From Kiritimatiellia bacterium (GTDB lineage: Bacteria > Verrucomicrobiota > Kiritimatiellia > RFP12 > UBA1067), in the NCBI GenBank assembly GCA_017508315.1, contig JAFVZE010000342.1, positions 1-13,997 on the forward strand: a stretch of 13,997 bases of DNA, written 5' to 3'. The notes under the pieces were generated by a model that worked only from the letters and a program-made list of their open reading frames with translations, was not told where the DNA came from and searched no databases. Numbering within the stretch: the stretch's first letter is position 1; every line of letters begins with the position of its first letter. The position numbers and the translations under genes were made by a program. This document shows, piece by piece, positions 6,388 through 13,997 of this stretch.

Positions 6388-9300
6388 ATGTTGATTACGG
6401 TTTTGCTCGCGGCGGAACTTCTGTTCAATCCTTCTCTTGATAAAAAAAATGGCGACGGCAAAGGCCCGGAAGGGTGGACGCTTCCGAAAGACTGCCGCGT
6501 CGAGTACCATGAAATCGCCTATCTCAGCGACAATATGGCGGTGTCCTTCCAGCGCACGAGCCCCGGGCTGCTTTTGGAGCAGAAGCTTTCAAAAAAGGTT
6601 TCAGGCAAGGAAGGCCTTACGTGCGTATTCGACGCCGTCTTCCCGATCGAGAAATATCCGCTTGAATGGGAGGTGAAAGACGGCGTATTCCGTCTTTTCA
6701 CCAAAATACCGGTGACGGTTCAGATCAATTCGGTTTCGCTCAAGGACGAGGTCTCTCCGCTTCAGCTCAATCTCGCGCCGCGGTTGAAGCCTCCGAAGGC
6801 GGAGGGAGCGTTTCCTCCGCGCAGGCTCCATGTGGTCGCTAAAAGGAAGTCGGATATCCGAGTGCTCATGTTCTTTGCGGGCACCGATGCCGATTGGTGC
6901 GCGGAAGACCTGGAGCGTCAGTTTGGCTTTAAGGTCGATGTCGTCGCGAACGGCAGAACGTATGATCCTGAAACTGTGCAGAAGCGTTTTGACCGCGGCG
7001 AATATGTGCTGTTGCGCTGCGGGGGAAATCCGGCGGAACTGGAAAAGAAACCCGACTCGCCGATAGCTGAATACATCCGGCGCGGAGGACGGGCGGTTTA
7101 TCTTTCGCCGCGACGCGGCGGGACGTTCGGCAAGCCCAAGGCGCTGCCGAAAGGAATTCCCTACGACAGAATCTCGCCGAAACATCTTGCCGGCTACGGC
7201 ATCGCGTGTCTTTCCGAAGGGAAGTTCGGCAAGGGTACGGTGGTGGAGCTCGGGCTTAAAAGCCCCATATACCGCCACGGCATCTGGCAGGCGGTCGACG
7301 AAATCTACCATTGCCCCGAACTGCACGATTTTGAAGAGAAGATGGCGGGCTTTCCCTACAATGAATTCTATTCGCTTCTCTACGCCGATCTGATAACCGG
7401 CAGCGAGCTTGAGATCGAACCGTTTGAATACGTTCCCGAAAAGAAAAAGAAACCGGTCCGTTTCGATTTCAAGAAGCGTTTCATCGTCGCCAACTATATG
7501 TGGATCGCGGAACATTACCGCAAGGAATATTATGATGTCCTCAAGGAGATCGGCATCAACGCGATCAACTGCTGGATTCCGGGCTCATATCAGGCTTCGC
7601 AGAACGGATTCGCATGGACCGACGGGTGGGGCGGAGTCATGTCTTCCGATCCGCTCGTTCTGCGCGCGCTGCAGGAGCAGGGTATCTGGGGCGGCAAAGC
7701 CTACGGCAACGATCCGGTGAAGAAGCACTGGCGCAGCGGGTGTCTTTCCGATCCGAAATGGAAGCCAGCGGCGGTCAGGAGTTTTCATCGCTATGCCGGA
7801 TTGTGCCGCGAAAATCCGCCGGTCAACTACGCCATCACCGACGAGATGACGCTTTCCGCGCCATGGATGAACTACCACGCCAAGGATTCTGAACCTTGCC
7901 GGATGGAGCATTGTCTCAAACGGTTCCGCGAATTCCTCAAAGCCAAGTACGACACGATCGGGAAGCTCAACGCGCGATGGGAGACGGCGTACGGCTCATT
8001 CGATGAAGTGATGCCTGCGCTCACCGAGGAAATGCGCGCTGAACGGAAAGCGGGCAGGCGTAATTACGCGAAATGGCTCGAATTCCGGCTGTTTATGGAC
8101 AGCGTGTTTGCCGAAGCGTCCGATACCATAACCGCCGCGATTAAAGAGGTTTCCGATGAAATCTGCACCGGTCAGCCCAACTGGACCTGGATGACCCCGA
8201 TGGCGGGCATTGACCCGACAAAGATCATTCCCGGGCGGACGGGAAGCCAGGACTACGGTCCTGCGGCATGGGTGCGTTCGTTCAAACGTCCAGACGCTCC
8301 TCTTTTGAGCTGGCAGCTCTACAGCGGTTCGTATGACGACGGCGCAAGGAGCCTTTCAAAGCGTTTGTGGGGGACGCTCAACCGGGGAGCGACGGGAATA
8401 ATGATCTATGCGCCGTTCCAGCGCGACGACGCGCACAAGGAGGGCTTTCTTTCGACGGCGGGGCGGCTGACCGAGCGCGGCAGACATCTTCGCGAGGCGC
8501 TGCGTCCGCTCGTTCAAGGTTGCGGCGATCTCGTCAATTTCTCCGAGCGCGCCTCCATGCCGGTGACGGTGCTCTACGCCCAGGCCGGCATGGGGATCGC
8601 GTGGCTGGAATCCGACGATAAGCTGCAGTTCGACTGGAATACGCGCAAGAATCCCGACGGCAGCGACTACATGAACTGGTTCCGCACGGCCGAGCAGTGG
8701 GAGAAGCTGCTCGATACCCTGCGGCTCGGCTGGGATTATACGTCCGAGCCGCGTCTCGCCGAGCGGTTGAAAACGGCCAAAGCGGTGGTGCTTCCCGAAT
8801 GCTGGGCCCTTTCCGCCGAAACGCGCCGACTCCTTGCGGAGTTCCGCGCGCGCGGCGGTGTCGTGCTCGGCGACCGGCACGCAGGGCTTTTCGATGCCGA
8901 CGGGTGCCTCTGGCCCGAGTCGCGCGGCAAGACGGTTCTCGACTACACCGTTCCGTGCGGATTCCGCATGGCGGACGAGGGGATCGTCGACGGTCTGCGC
9001 ACGTTCTTCGCCGAGAACGGGCTCAAAGCGCCGTTCAAGGTCGTCAAAACGTGCGACGGCAAGCCGGCGACGGGAATCGTCCCCGGGCTCTTCAAGCTCC
9101 CGGGCGCGTACGTGTTGCTTCTTACCGGAAACGCCGTCGACGGCGACAACGTGATGAAGGGTACGAGAGCGCGGGTCAAGCAGCCGGATACGGAGCTTGA
9201 GCTTAGGCTCAAACGTCCGGCTTACGTCTCCGATATGGTTTCAGGTGCTGCGGGAGCCGAAAAGACTCAGGTATTCCGCTGGAATCCCAAGGAAAAACCG

Positions 9301-9645
9301 GCGGCGCTTTTCATCTCCGACGACAAACCGGCTGCACCTGTTCTGGAACCTTCCGGGGTTCCCGGCGGTTGGGTGGCGCGCGCGACGTCGCCGAGAATTC
9401 TGCACCGCGCGGTTTTCGGCGCCGACGGCAGGGAAATATACGATTTGCGCGCCAATTCGCCGCTGACGTCCGAATGGAGGTTCGATATCGAGATTCCGGA
9501 AGGGGCGAGACTCGTCGTTTCCGATCCCGCGACCGGGCTTTCGACCGGCACGTCAGCACCTGGCGATTCCGACAAAACGACGGGCTGGCGCCCGAAGGAG
9601 CGCTTGATCAGATATGTCAGGAGAAGCGCGAAGAGGCCGGAATGA
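6388..9645 (+). CDS. large secreted GH42-like glycosidase with beta-galactosidase trimerisation-type domain
   Basis: The product has 1085 residues. ATG 6388 follows AAAGGAG (6371-6377). A short signal peptide (MLITVLLAAE) leads directly into a CBM-like segment (LLFNPSLD ... PEGW, 11-30). Residues about 150-300 resemble a Rossmann-like insert. The TIM-barrel part spans about 365-710. YAITDEMTL (481-489) gives E486 as the likely acid/base, though GH42 normally has N-E, not D-E. KRFREFLKAKYDTIGKLNAR (511-530) followed by WETAYGSFDEV is the GH42 pattern of a KYGTIEALN-type helix. I see no convincing nucleophile glutamate; SWQLYSGSYDDG (641-652) is near the expected place. Residues about 725-840 (VVLPECWALSAETRRLLAEF ... 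GGVVLGDR) match the GATase-like trimerisation domain of GH42 enzymes. Galactoside hydrolysis is therefore possible but unproven. It overlaps the next gene by 4 bases. Confidence 0.75.
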   Translation: MLITVLLAAELLFNPSLDKKNGDGKGPEGWTLPKDCRVEYHEIAYLSDNMAVSFQRTSPGLLLEQKLSKKVSGKEGLTCVFDAVFPIEKYPLEWEVKDGVFRLFTKIPVTVQINSVSLKDEVSPLQLNLAPRLKPPKAEGAFPPRRLHVVAKRKSDIRVLMFFAGTDADWCAEDLERQFGFKVDVVANGRTYDPETVQKRFDRGEYVLLRCGGNPAELEKKPDSPIAEYIRRGGRAVYLSPRRGGTFGKPKALPKGIPYDRISPKHLAGYGIACLSEGKFGKGTVVELGLKSPIYRHGIWQAVDEIYHCPELHDFEEKMAGFPYNEFYSLLYADLITGSELEIEPFEYVPEKKKKPVRFDFKKRFIVANYMWIAEHYRKEYYDVLKEIGINAINCWIPGSYQASQNGFAWTDGWGGVMSSDPLVLRALQEQGIWGGKAYGNDPVKKHWRSGCLSDPKWKPAAVRSFHRYAGLCRENPPVNYAITDEMTLSAPWMNYHAKDSEPCRMEHCLKRFREFLKAKYDTIGKLNARWETAYGSFDEVMPALTEEMRAERKAGRRNYAKWLEFRLFMDSVFAEASDTITAAIKEVSDEICTGQPNWTWMTPMAGIDPTKIIPGRTGSQDYGPAAWVRSFKRPDAPLLSWQLYSGSYDDGARSLSKRLWGTLNRGATGIMIYAPFQRDDAHKEGFLSTAGRLTERGRHLREALRPLVQGCGDLVNFSERASMPVTVLYAQAGMGIAWLESDDKLQFDWNTRKNPDGSDYMNWFRTAEQWEKLLDTLRLGWDYTSEPRLAERLKTAKAVVLPECWALSAETRRLLAEFRARGGVVLGDRHAGLFDADGCLWPESRGKTVLDYTVPCGFRMADEGIVDGLRTFFAENGLKAPFKVVKTCDGKPATGIVPGLFKLPGAYVLLLTGNAVDGDNVMKGTRARVKQPDTELELRLKRPAYVSDMVSGAAGAEKTQVFRWNPKEKPAALFISDDKPAAPVLEPSGVPGGWVARATSPRILHRAVFGADGREIYDLRANSPLTSEWRFDIEIPEGARLVVSDPATGLSTGTSAPGDSDKTTGWRPKERLIRYVRRSAKRPE

Positions 9646-12272
9646 AAAACAGGAATGAAGAAATGGCGATTAAACTTACGGCGATCGCCGCGTTCGTCGC
9701 GGCGACCGCTTGCGTATTCGGTGACGAAGCCGACTCGAAGCGCCCTTACGAAATCGTCCGTGCGGGCAGGACCGCCGACGAATTTCCGCCCGTCGCGAAA
9801 CTCGAGACGGCGGACGGCTGGCGCGTCGAATGCACCGGAGCCGAAGCGGAATTCACGACGGCGGCCGACCATGCGCTTTTCGGGAAATCGGTGACGCGGC
9901 TCAAATACCGCGGTACCGGATCCAATCCGGTAATCAGGATTTCCGTTCCCGAGCCGATCTCCGTTCCGGACGGCTCCGATACCGTGTCGCTCTGGGTGCG
10001 CGGCAACAATGTTTTCGGCAACACCGAATACGATCCGCCGTACGAGAAAGTCCCCTGCGTGCGCATTCTCGCGGATTTTGCCGATGCGTCGGGGAAGACG
10101 TACAGAGAGCATATCGGTTTCGTCTTCCATAAGGATTGGCATCAGCTTGTCGGCGTGGTCACCAACGGCACGGGCGGAACCGCATCGCTGCCGGCGGGGC
10201 TTTCGCTCACGGGCCTGACGGTGACGGGCGGCGTCAACCGCGTCTGGCGGTCGATCGATCTCACGAGCCTTTGCGTCTACCGCGATCCGCGCCGGCCGCT
10301 CGCCGGAGCGCCGCGGTCGAAGCGCGGCATCGAGATATTCCCTGCGAAACCGCAGGGGCAGAACACCGGAAAAGGGCGCCTGCCGTTTCCGACGCGCGGC
10401 GATACGGTGATTCCGCCGCCCGTGGAGCTTCCGCGCGAACTTGAATTCCGCTTCCCAGAAAATCCCGCCGACTGGGACGGCCTTGAGTTCCGCTACGCCG
10501 GTTCGCGCTGGATAAAACTCGCGCGCGGCGGCGGCATTCTGCCGCGCCGGCTTCCCGAGGGCGCGAAAGTGACGTTCGTGCGCAAGGGCAATTCGCTCGT
10601 CTGCGACGTCGTTTCCCCGAAGGGCGGCATCACCGCTGTCCATTTCGGCAACTTCGACGACGCCGACACGGACGCATCGTTCATCGCCTGGCCGTACTAC
10701 GCGCTTTCGTACTACAACGCCGCGTGGGATCCGGCGATCCCCGACGGCTACTCGCGCAACTACCGGCCGCGCACGGCGATGGTAAAGGCGGGCGGGCGCA
10801 CGCTTTTTGTCGGCGCGACGTTCGACTGGACGCAGTCGAACGCGACTACGGTTTTTTATCCGCAGATGAACGACGTCACCAACCGGCTCAATTCCGGAGT
10901 GCTTTACGAGCCGAAAACCGACGGGCGGCTCAACGGGTGCTTCGAGCGGTTTGTCTGGACTTTTTCGGAAGATGTTACCGATGTGCTGCCGACGATCCCC
11001 AATCCCGTCTCGCCGTACCGTCATATCGCAGGTTCGCATTCCTGGTCGGTATGGAGTTCCTCCGACCGCCGAAAGGACGCTGCGTACTGGCGGAAAGTCA
11101 AGGCCGCCGGAATCGACCGCATCATCATCAACGACCACGAGACTCAGTGGCGCGACGACAACGAAAGTTTCACCTTCCGCACCGAATGCGCTCCGCGAAA
11201 GGGCGGCGACGAAGCGCAGAAGGAGTATGCCCGCATTCTGATCGACGAGCTCGGCTTCAAGTACGGGCCTTACAACAATTTCACCGATTACGCTCCGGTC
11301 AACGCCTACTGGTCGATCGATAATGTGGCGCGGCGAGGCGACGGACGTCTGAGGACGGCGTGGAACCGCTGCTACGCGCCGCGTGCAACCTGGGCGGTTG
11401 GAATGTGCGAAAAACTCGCACCGATCATTCAGCGCAAGTTCGGTTTCAACACCGCCTACTGCGATGTCCATACCGCAGTCGCGCCGTGGAGCCGGACCGA
11501 CTGTGATGCGCGCGCGCCGGGTGCGGGCACCTTCGCGCAAGTCTTCTATTGCTATGGAGAAATCATGTTGCTGCAGAAAGCCGCCTGGGGAGGCCCTGTG
11601 TATTCGGAGGGTGGGATGCACTGGATGTACTGCGGGCTGACGGACGGGAATTACGCGCGCGACCCGCTTTACGATTTCGAGGAGTTGCCGTGGCTGGTGG
11701 ATTTCGATCTCAAGCGTCTGCATCCGCTGTGCTGCAACTTCGGCATGGGCAATCCGGGGATGTTTTACGGGCGGCACGGCGGAGCGGTGAAAAAGAGAGA
11801 CGCTCAGGCGTATCTGGACCGCTTCACGGCGGCGACGCTCGCTTTCGGGCATCCGGGGTATTTTATCGCCCGGCGCAACGCGGACGATCTTTCGATGGAG
11901 AAGGAGTCGTACTTTCCGGTTCAGGCGATAGCCGAGCGTTATACGCTCGCCGACGCCGTCGAGATCCGTTACGGCGCGGCGGACGGTTCGCTTCACAGCG
12001 TATCGGCGGCGCTTGCAAACGGAGCCGCGAAGCGCTCGCAGCTCAGGATAGTTTATTCGGACGGTACCGTGGTTGCGGTGAACGGGAGCTGGACGGAGGA
12101 TTTCAGGGTGGAAGTCGGTGGAAAAGAATATGTACTGCCGCCTAACGGCTGGAGGGCGGAGAGCGCCGACAGGAGTGTTGTCTCTTTTAACGGCTATGAG
12201 AACGGACGCCGTGCAAAATATGCATACTCGCCGCATTATCGGTGGGAAAATCGGTCAGAGGCCGAAAGATGA
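9642..12272 (+). CDS. large secreted putative TIM-barrel glycosidase, family not recognised
   Basis: The product has 876 residues from ATG 9642, which overlaps the previous stop (ATGA). ATG 9663, with AGGA 8 bases upstream, gives 869 residues and a tidier signal peptide (MAIKLTAIAAFVAATACVFG). The frame stays open upstream to 9369, but that part lies inside the previous gene and is rejected. The first ~430 residues look like beta-rich domains (SDTVSLWVRGNN, HIGFVFHKDWHQLVGVV, LRELEF-type strands). Residues about 460-760 look like a barrel: IDRIIINDHETQW (491-503), KYGPYNNFTDYAP (540-552), GFNTAYCDVHTAV (601-613), GPVYSEGGMHWMYCGLTDG (651-669). D608 and E656 are plausible nucleophile and acid/base, by position at strand ends. 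A small C-terminal beta domain follows. It resembles alpha-glycosidase clans in layout only. Context suggests action on the same glycan as its neighbours. Confidence 0.6.
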   Translation: MKNRNEEMAIKLTAIAAFVAATACVFGDEADSKRPYEIVRAGRTADEFPPVAKLETADGWRVECTGAEAEFTTAADHALFGKSVTRLKYRGTGSNPVIRISVPEPISVPDGSDTVSLWVRGNNVFGNTEYDPPYEKVPCVRILADFADASGKTYREHIGFVFHKDWHQLVGVVTNGTGGTASLPAGLSLTGLTVTGGVNRVWRSIDLTSLCVYRDPRRPLAGAPRSKRGIEIFPAKPQGQNTGKGRLPFPTRGDTVIPPPVELPRELEFRFPENPADWDGLEFRYAGSRWIKLARGGGILPRRLPEGAKVTFVRKGNSLVCDVVSPKGGITAVHFGNFDDADTDASFIAWPYYALSYYNAAWDPAIPDGYSRNYRPRTAMVKAGGRTLFVGATFDWTQSNATTVFYPQMNDVTNRLNSGVLYEPKTDGRLNGCFERFVWTFSEDVTDVLPTIPNPVSPYRHIAGSHSWSVWSSSDRRKDAAYWRKVKAAGIDRIIINDHETQWRDDNESFTFRTECAPRKGGDEAQKEYARILIDELGFKYGPYNNFTDYAPVNAYWSIDNVARRGDGRLRTAWNRCYAPRATWAVGMCEKLAPIIQRKFGFNTAYCDVHTAVAPWSRTDCDARAPGAGTFAQVFYCYGEIMLLQKAAWGGPVYSEGGMHWMYCGLTDGNYARDPLYDFEELPWLVDFDLKRLHPLCCNFGMGNPGMFYGRHGGAVKKRDAQAYLDRFTAATLAFGHPGYFIARRNADDLSMEKESYFPVQAIAERYTLADAVEIRYGAADGSLHSVSAALANGAAKRSQLRIVYSDGTVVAVNGSWTEDFRVEVGGKEYVLPPNGWRAESADRSVVSFNGYENGRRAKYAYSPHYRWENRSEAER

Positions 12273-13459
12273 TGAATGCGGTCCTGACAGTATTGTTAGC
12301 GGCGTATCTTGCATCTCCGGACGCGGATCATGCGGCACAGAAACGCAGACATACCGGAATACCGTCGATCGCGGTTTCTGCTGGCGGTCGGCTCTGGGCG
12401 ACCTGGTACGGGAGCAACACCGGCGGCGAGGATTCCAATAACTACTGCACACTTGCCACAAGTTCTGACGGCGGAATATCCTGGAAGGAGGTTCTCGTCG
12501 CCGATCCTGACGGGGAAGGCCCGCTCAGGGCGTTCGATCCCGAAGTGTGGGTGTCGCCGGAGAATATCCTTTTCTGGACGTGGACGGAGCGCGTTAGCGT
12601 GCTGCAGACCGAGGCCAAAGATCCCAATGCGGGTTGTCTCTCCAGTCCGAAACGAGACAGGCTTATGTGTGCGGGTTTTCCTGCGGACAACGAGATTGTA
12701 AGCCCGTTTCCCGAGCCGCGTCAGATAGCGCGTGGCGTTATGATGTGCAAACCGGCACTTTTGGACGATGGCACCTGGCTTTTCCCGGTTGCTCACTGGT
12801 ACGAGGCGCCTTCAGCGTGTTTCTACGCTTCGACAGACAAAGGCGCAACGTTCACTCTGCGCGGTGGAGTGACGCTGCCAAAAGTGAATCGACTCTTTGA
12901 CGAGCATACGCTCGTCCAGCTTGGCGACGGCGGTTTGCTTTCTTTTCAGCGCGGCGACAGAGGGACCAATGTATTCGAGAGCACTTCCCATGATCGGGGC
13001 AGAACATGGCAGCAGGTGAAGCCTGCCCGATTCAAGCACGCTTCAACGCGGCATTTTCTCAAGAAACTTGCTGACGGCAGAATTCTTCTTGTTAAGAACG
13101 GTGAAATAGACGAAGACTGCGGCAGACGCAAACTCAAGGCTTTTATTTCCGATGATGACGGCAAGAGTTGGAAGGGCGGGCTTTTATTAGATGAGCGCTC
13201 CGATGTCTCCTATCCCGATGGCGATCAGGGTCCGGACGGTCGTATATATGTCGTTTACGATCGCGATCGTCTCGGTGAACAGGAGGTGCTAATGGCGTGT
13301 TTCACGGCGGCGGATCTGCTGGCTGGAAAACTTGTCGACCGTGGCAGTATGTTGAAAAAGCGCATAACCTCCCATCGAGGAATCTGCGGGGCCACATCCC
13401 GACAAAATAACGCCCTCGACCGTGCTGGAGCTCGGGGCGTGGGGCCTTATGCTGAATAG
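12269..13459 (+). CDS. secreted BNR/Asp-box exo-sialidase-family protein
   Basis: The product has 396 residues from ATG 12269, overlapping the preceding stop by 4 bases; ATG 12272 is equally possible. Signal peptide: about residues 1-16 (MNAVLTVLLAAYLAS). This is a six-bladed propeller type with four Asp boxes: SSDGGISW (65-72), STDKGATF (188-195), SHDRGRTW (240-247), SDDDGKSW (294-301). It has the sialidase-family openings RHTGIPSIAVSAGGRLWATW (27-46) and LRAFDPEVW (86-94), and the closing LLLDERSDVSYPDGDQGPDG (305-324) with IYVVYDRDR. These fit the BNR exo-alpha-sialidase family. Some members act on other sugars, so sialic acid is likely but unproven. After KKRIT the last ~30 residues (SHRGICGATSRQNN ... 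GPYAE) match nothing I know in the family and may be read-through past a lost stop. Last gene of the operon. Confidence 0.8.
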   Translation: MMNAVLTVLLAAYLASPDADHAAQKRRHTGIPSIAVSAGGRLWATWYGSNTGGEDSNNYCTLATSSDGGISWKEVLVADPDGEGPLRAFDPEVWVSPENILFWTWTERVSVLQTEAKDPNAGCLSSPKRDRLMCAGFPADNEIVSPFPEPRQIARGVMMCKPALLDDGTWLFPVAHWYEAPSACFYASTDKGATFTLRGGVTLPKVNRLFDEHTLVQLGDGGLLSFQRGDRGTNVFESTSHDRGRTWQQVKPARFKHASTRHFLKKLADGRILLVKNGEIDEDCGRRKLKAFISDDDGKSWKGGLLLDERSDVSYPDGDQGPDGRIYVVYDRDRLGEQEVLMACFTAADLLAGKLVDRGSMLKKRITSHRGICGATSRQNNALDRAGARGVGPYAE

Positions 13460-13465
13460 ATGCGC

Positions 13466-13997
13466 TTAACCTTTGCGGAATTCGCGCATGGATGATCCGA
13501 AAAGCTTTTTGAAGCGGTTGGCGAGCGATGAGAGGTTTTTGAAACCGCATTCCGCGGCGATGGTCGTGATCGGACGTGAGGTCGAGGCGAGCAGTTTTTT
13601 TAATCGGGCCATCCGTTCGGCCTCTATGTCGGCGCGCACGCTTGAGCCGGTGGCGGCGCGGTAACGCATTTCCAGAAGCCGCCGCGAAACCTTCAGATGG
13701 GCGGCGACCTCAGCTACCGTTATTCCGGAGGCGGCGTTGGCTTTTATGAACCGCCGGGCGTTTTCGACCAGAACCGCGGAGGGGGAGCGCAGCGCCGACG
13801 ACTCCCGGATTATCAGCGATTGCGGAGCGACGGTTATTTTCTTTGCGCGCCGTTTCCGCGCTTTCTGCGTCATCATCCGCTCCATCTCCCGTATCGCGAG
13901 GCGGCCCATCTCGCGATGTCCGGGCAGAATGCTCGAAAGCGCCGGCAGCGATAGAAAACACGTGAATTGGTCATTGTCGACTCCGAGCAGGGCTATG
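13466..13997 (-). CDS. XylR-family transcriptional regulator (LacI-type sensor + AraC HTH), C-terminal part
   Basis: The frame is open to the window edge at 13997, so the start lies outside; 176 residues are visible. The first ATG here, at 13909, is internal. The visible N-terminus, IALLGVDNDQFTCFLSLPAL then SSILPGHREMG, is the end of a periplasmic-binding-protein/LacI-like sugar sensor domain. The VxxDN...C.L..P.LSS.P pattern is typical of XylR. Residues about 76-175 form the AraC domain, with two helix-turn-helices: ITVAEVAAHLKVSRRLLEMR and PITTIAAECGFKNLSSLANR, then FKKLFGSSMREFR. Regulators of this type bind a free sugar in the cytoplasm and activate catabolic operons. Here it probably controls the plus-strand operon (inference). 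It converges on the sialidase gene, ending 6 bases from it. Confidence 0.88.
   Translation of the reverse strand, partial: IALLGVDNDQFTCFLSLPALSSILPGHREMGRLAIREMERMMTQKARKRRAKKITVAPQSLIIRESSALRSPSAVLVENARRFIKANAASGITVAEVAAHLKVSRRLLEMRYRAATGSSVRADIEAERMARLKKLLASTSRPITTIAAECGFKNLSSLANRFKKLFGSSMREFRKG

Noticed and set aside
9369..9641. Upstream extension of the 9642 gene to ATG 9369
   Set aside because: It lies entirely inside the GH42-like gene, and the signal peptide begins only at 9642/9663.
9267..12236. A 989-codon open frame on the minus strand, longer than the gene it faces
   Set aside because: It is arginine-rich with no recognisable domain and no ribosome site. The plus strand has a signal peptide, 4-base stop/start overlaps and barrel-like motifs. 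High GC and codon bias readily open such antisense frames.
13460..13489. Inverted repeat ATGCGC ... GCGCAT at the convergent gene ends
   Set aside because: Six-base arms with an 18-base loop, no T-tract, and it lies in the regulator's coding region.

Overview
The window looks like a piece of an anaerobic, carbohydrate-degrading bacterium. The best guess is the PVC group, for example a gut Kiritimatiellota or Lentisphaerota member. Reasons: an oxygen-sensitive glycyl radical enzyme, secreted glycosidase-like and FGE-sulfatase-fold proteins, an XylR-type (LacI-sensor/AraC-HTH) regulator, strong AAGGAGG ribosome sites, and moderately high GC in the catabolic genes. The taxon is an inference; there is no marker gene here.

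Layout. (1) 1-401, minus strand: the 5' part of a Fic-domain protein with an N-terminal helix-turn-helix-like segment, read from a good sigma70-type promoter with almost no leader. (2) 402-565: a divergent intergenic region with both promoters. (3) 566-2941, plus: a pyruvate formate-lyase/dehydratase-type glycyl radical enzyme carrying an unexpected exported leader. (4) 3001-3092: a second promoter, visibly a copy of the first. (5) 3093-13459, plus: a tight six-gene run with gaps of +10, -1, +23, -4 and -4 bases. It holds a small secreted protein of unknown function, two paralogous secreted SUMF1/FGE-fold proteins (the first broken by a one-base frameshift), a GH42-like secreted glycosidase, a large secreted putative glycosidase of no family I can name, and a BNR/Asp-box sialidase-family protein. 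(6) 13466-13997, minus: the C-terminal part of an XylR-family regulator, convergent with the operon and only 6 bases from it.

How it may work (inference): the six-gene run looks like an exported glycan-degrading operon controlled by the XylR regulator. The glycyl radical enzyme, under a copy of the same promoter, would ferment a released sugar or derivative. No transporter, sugar kinase, sulfatase or radical-SAM activase is present, so the substrate cannot be read from this window.

The most unusual signals are at the 5' ends of genes. A cassette of promoter, ribosome site and 19-codon signal-peptide leader occurs twice, in front of two unrelated proteins. In front of the glycyl radical enzyme the leader is followed by a second, older-looking ribosome site, start codon and signal peptide. 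That second start is out of frame by exactly one base across a T7 tract. This suggests leader capture, and possibly a slippage switch between two starts. Both ideas are testable by comparing relatives and by reading the T-tract length in raw reads.
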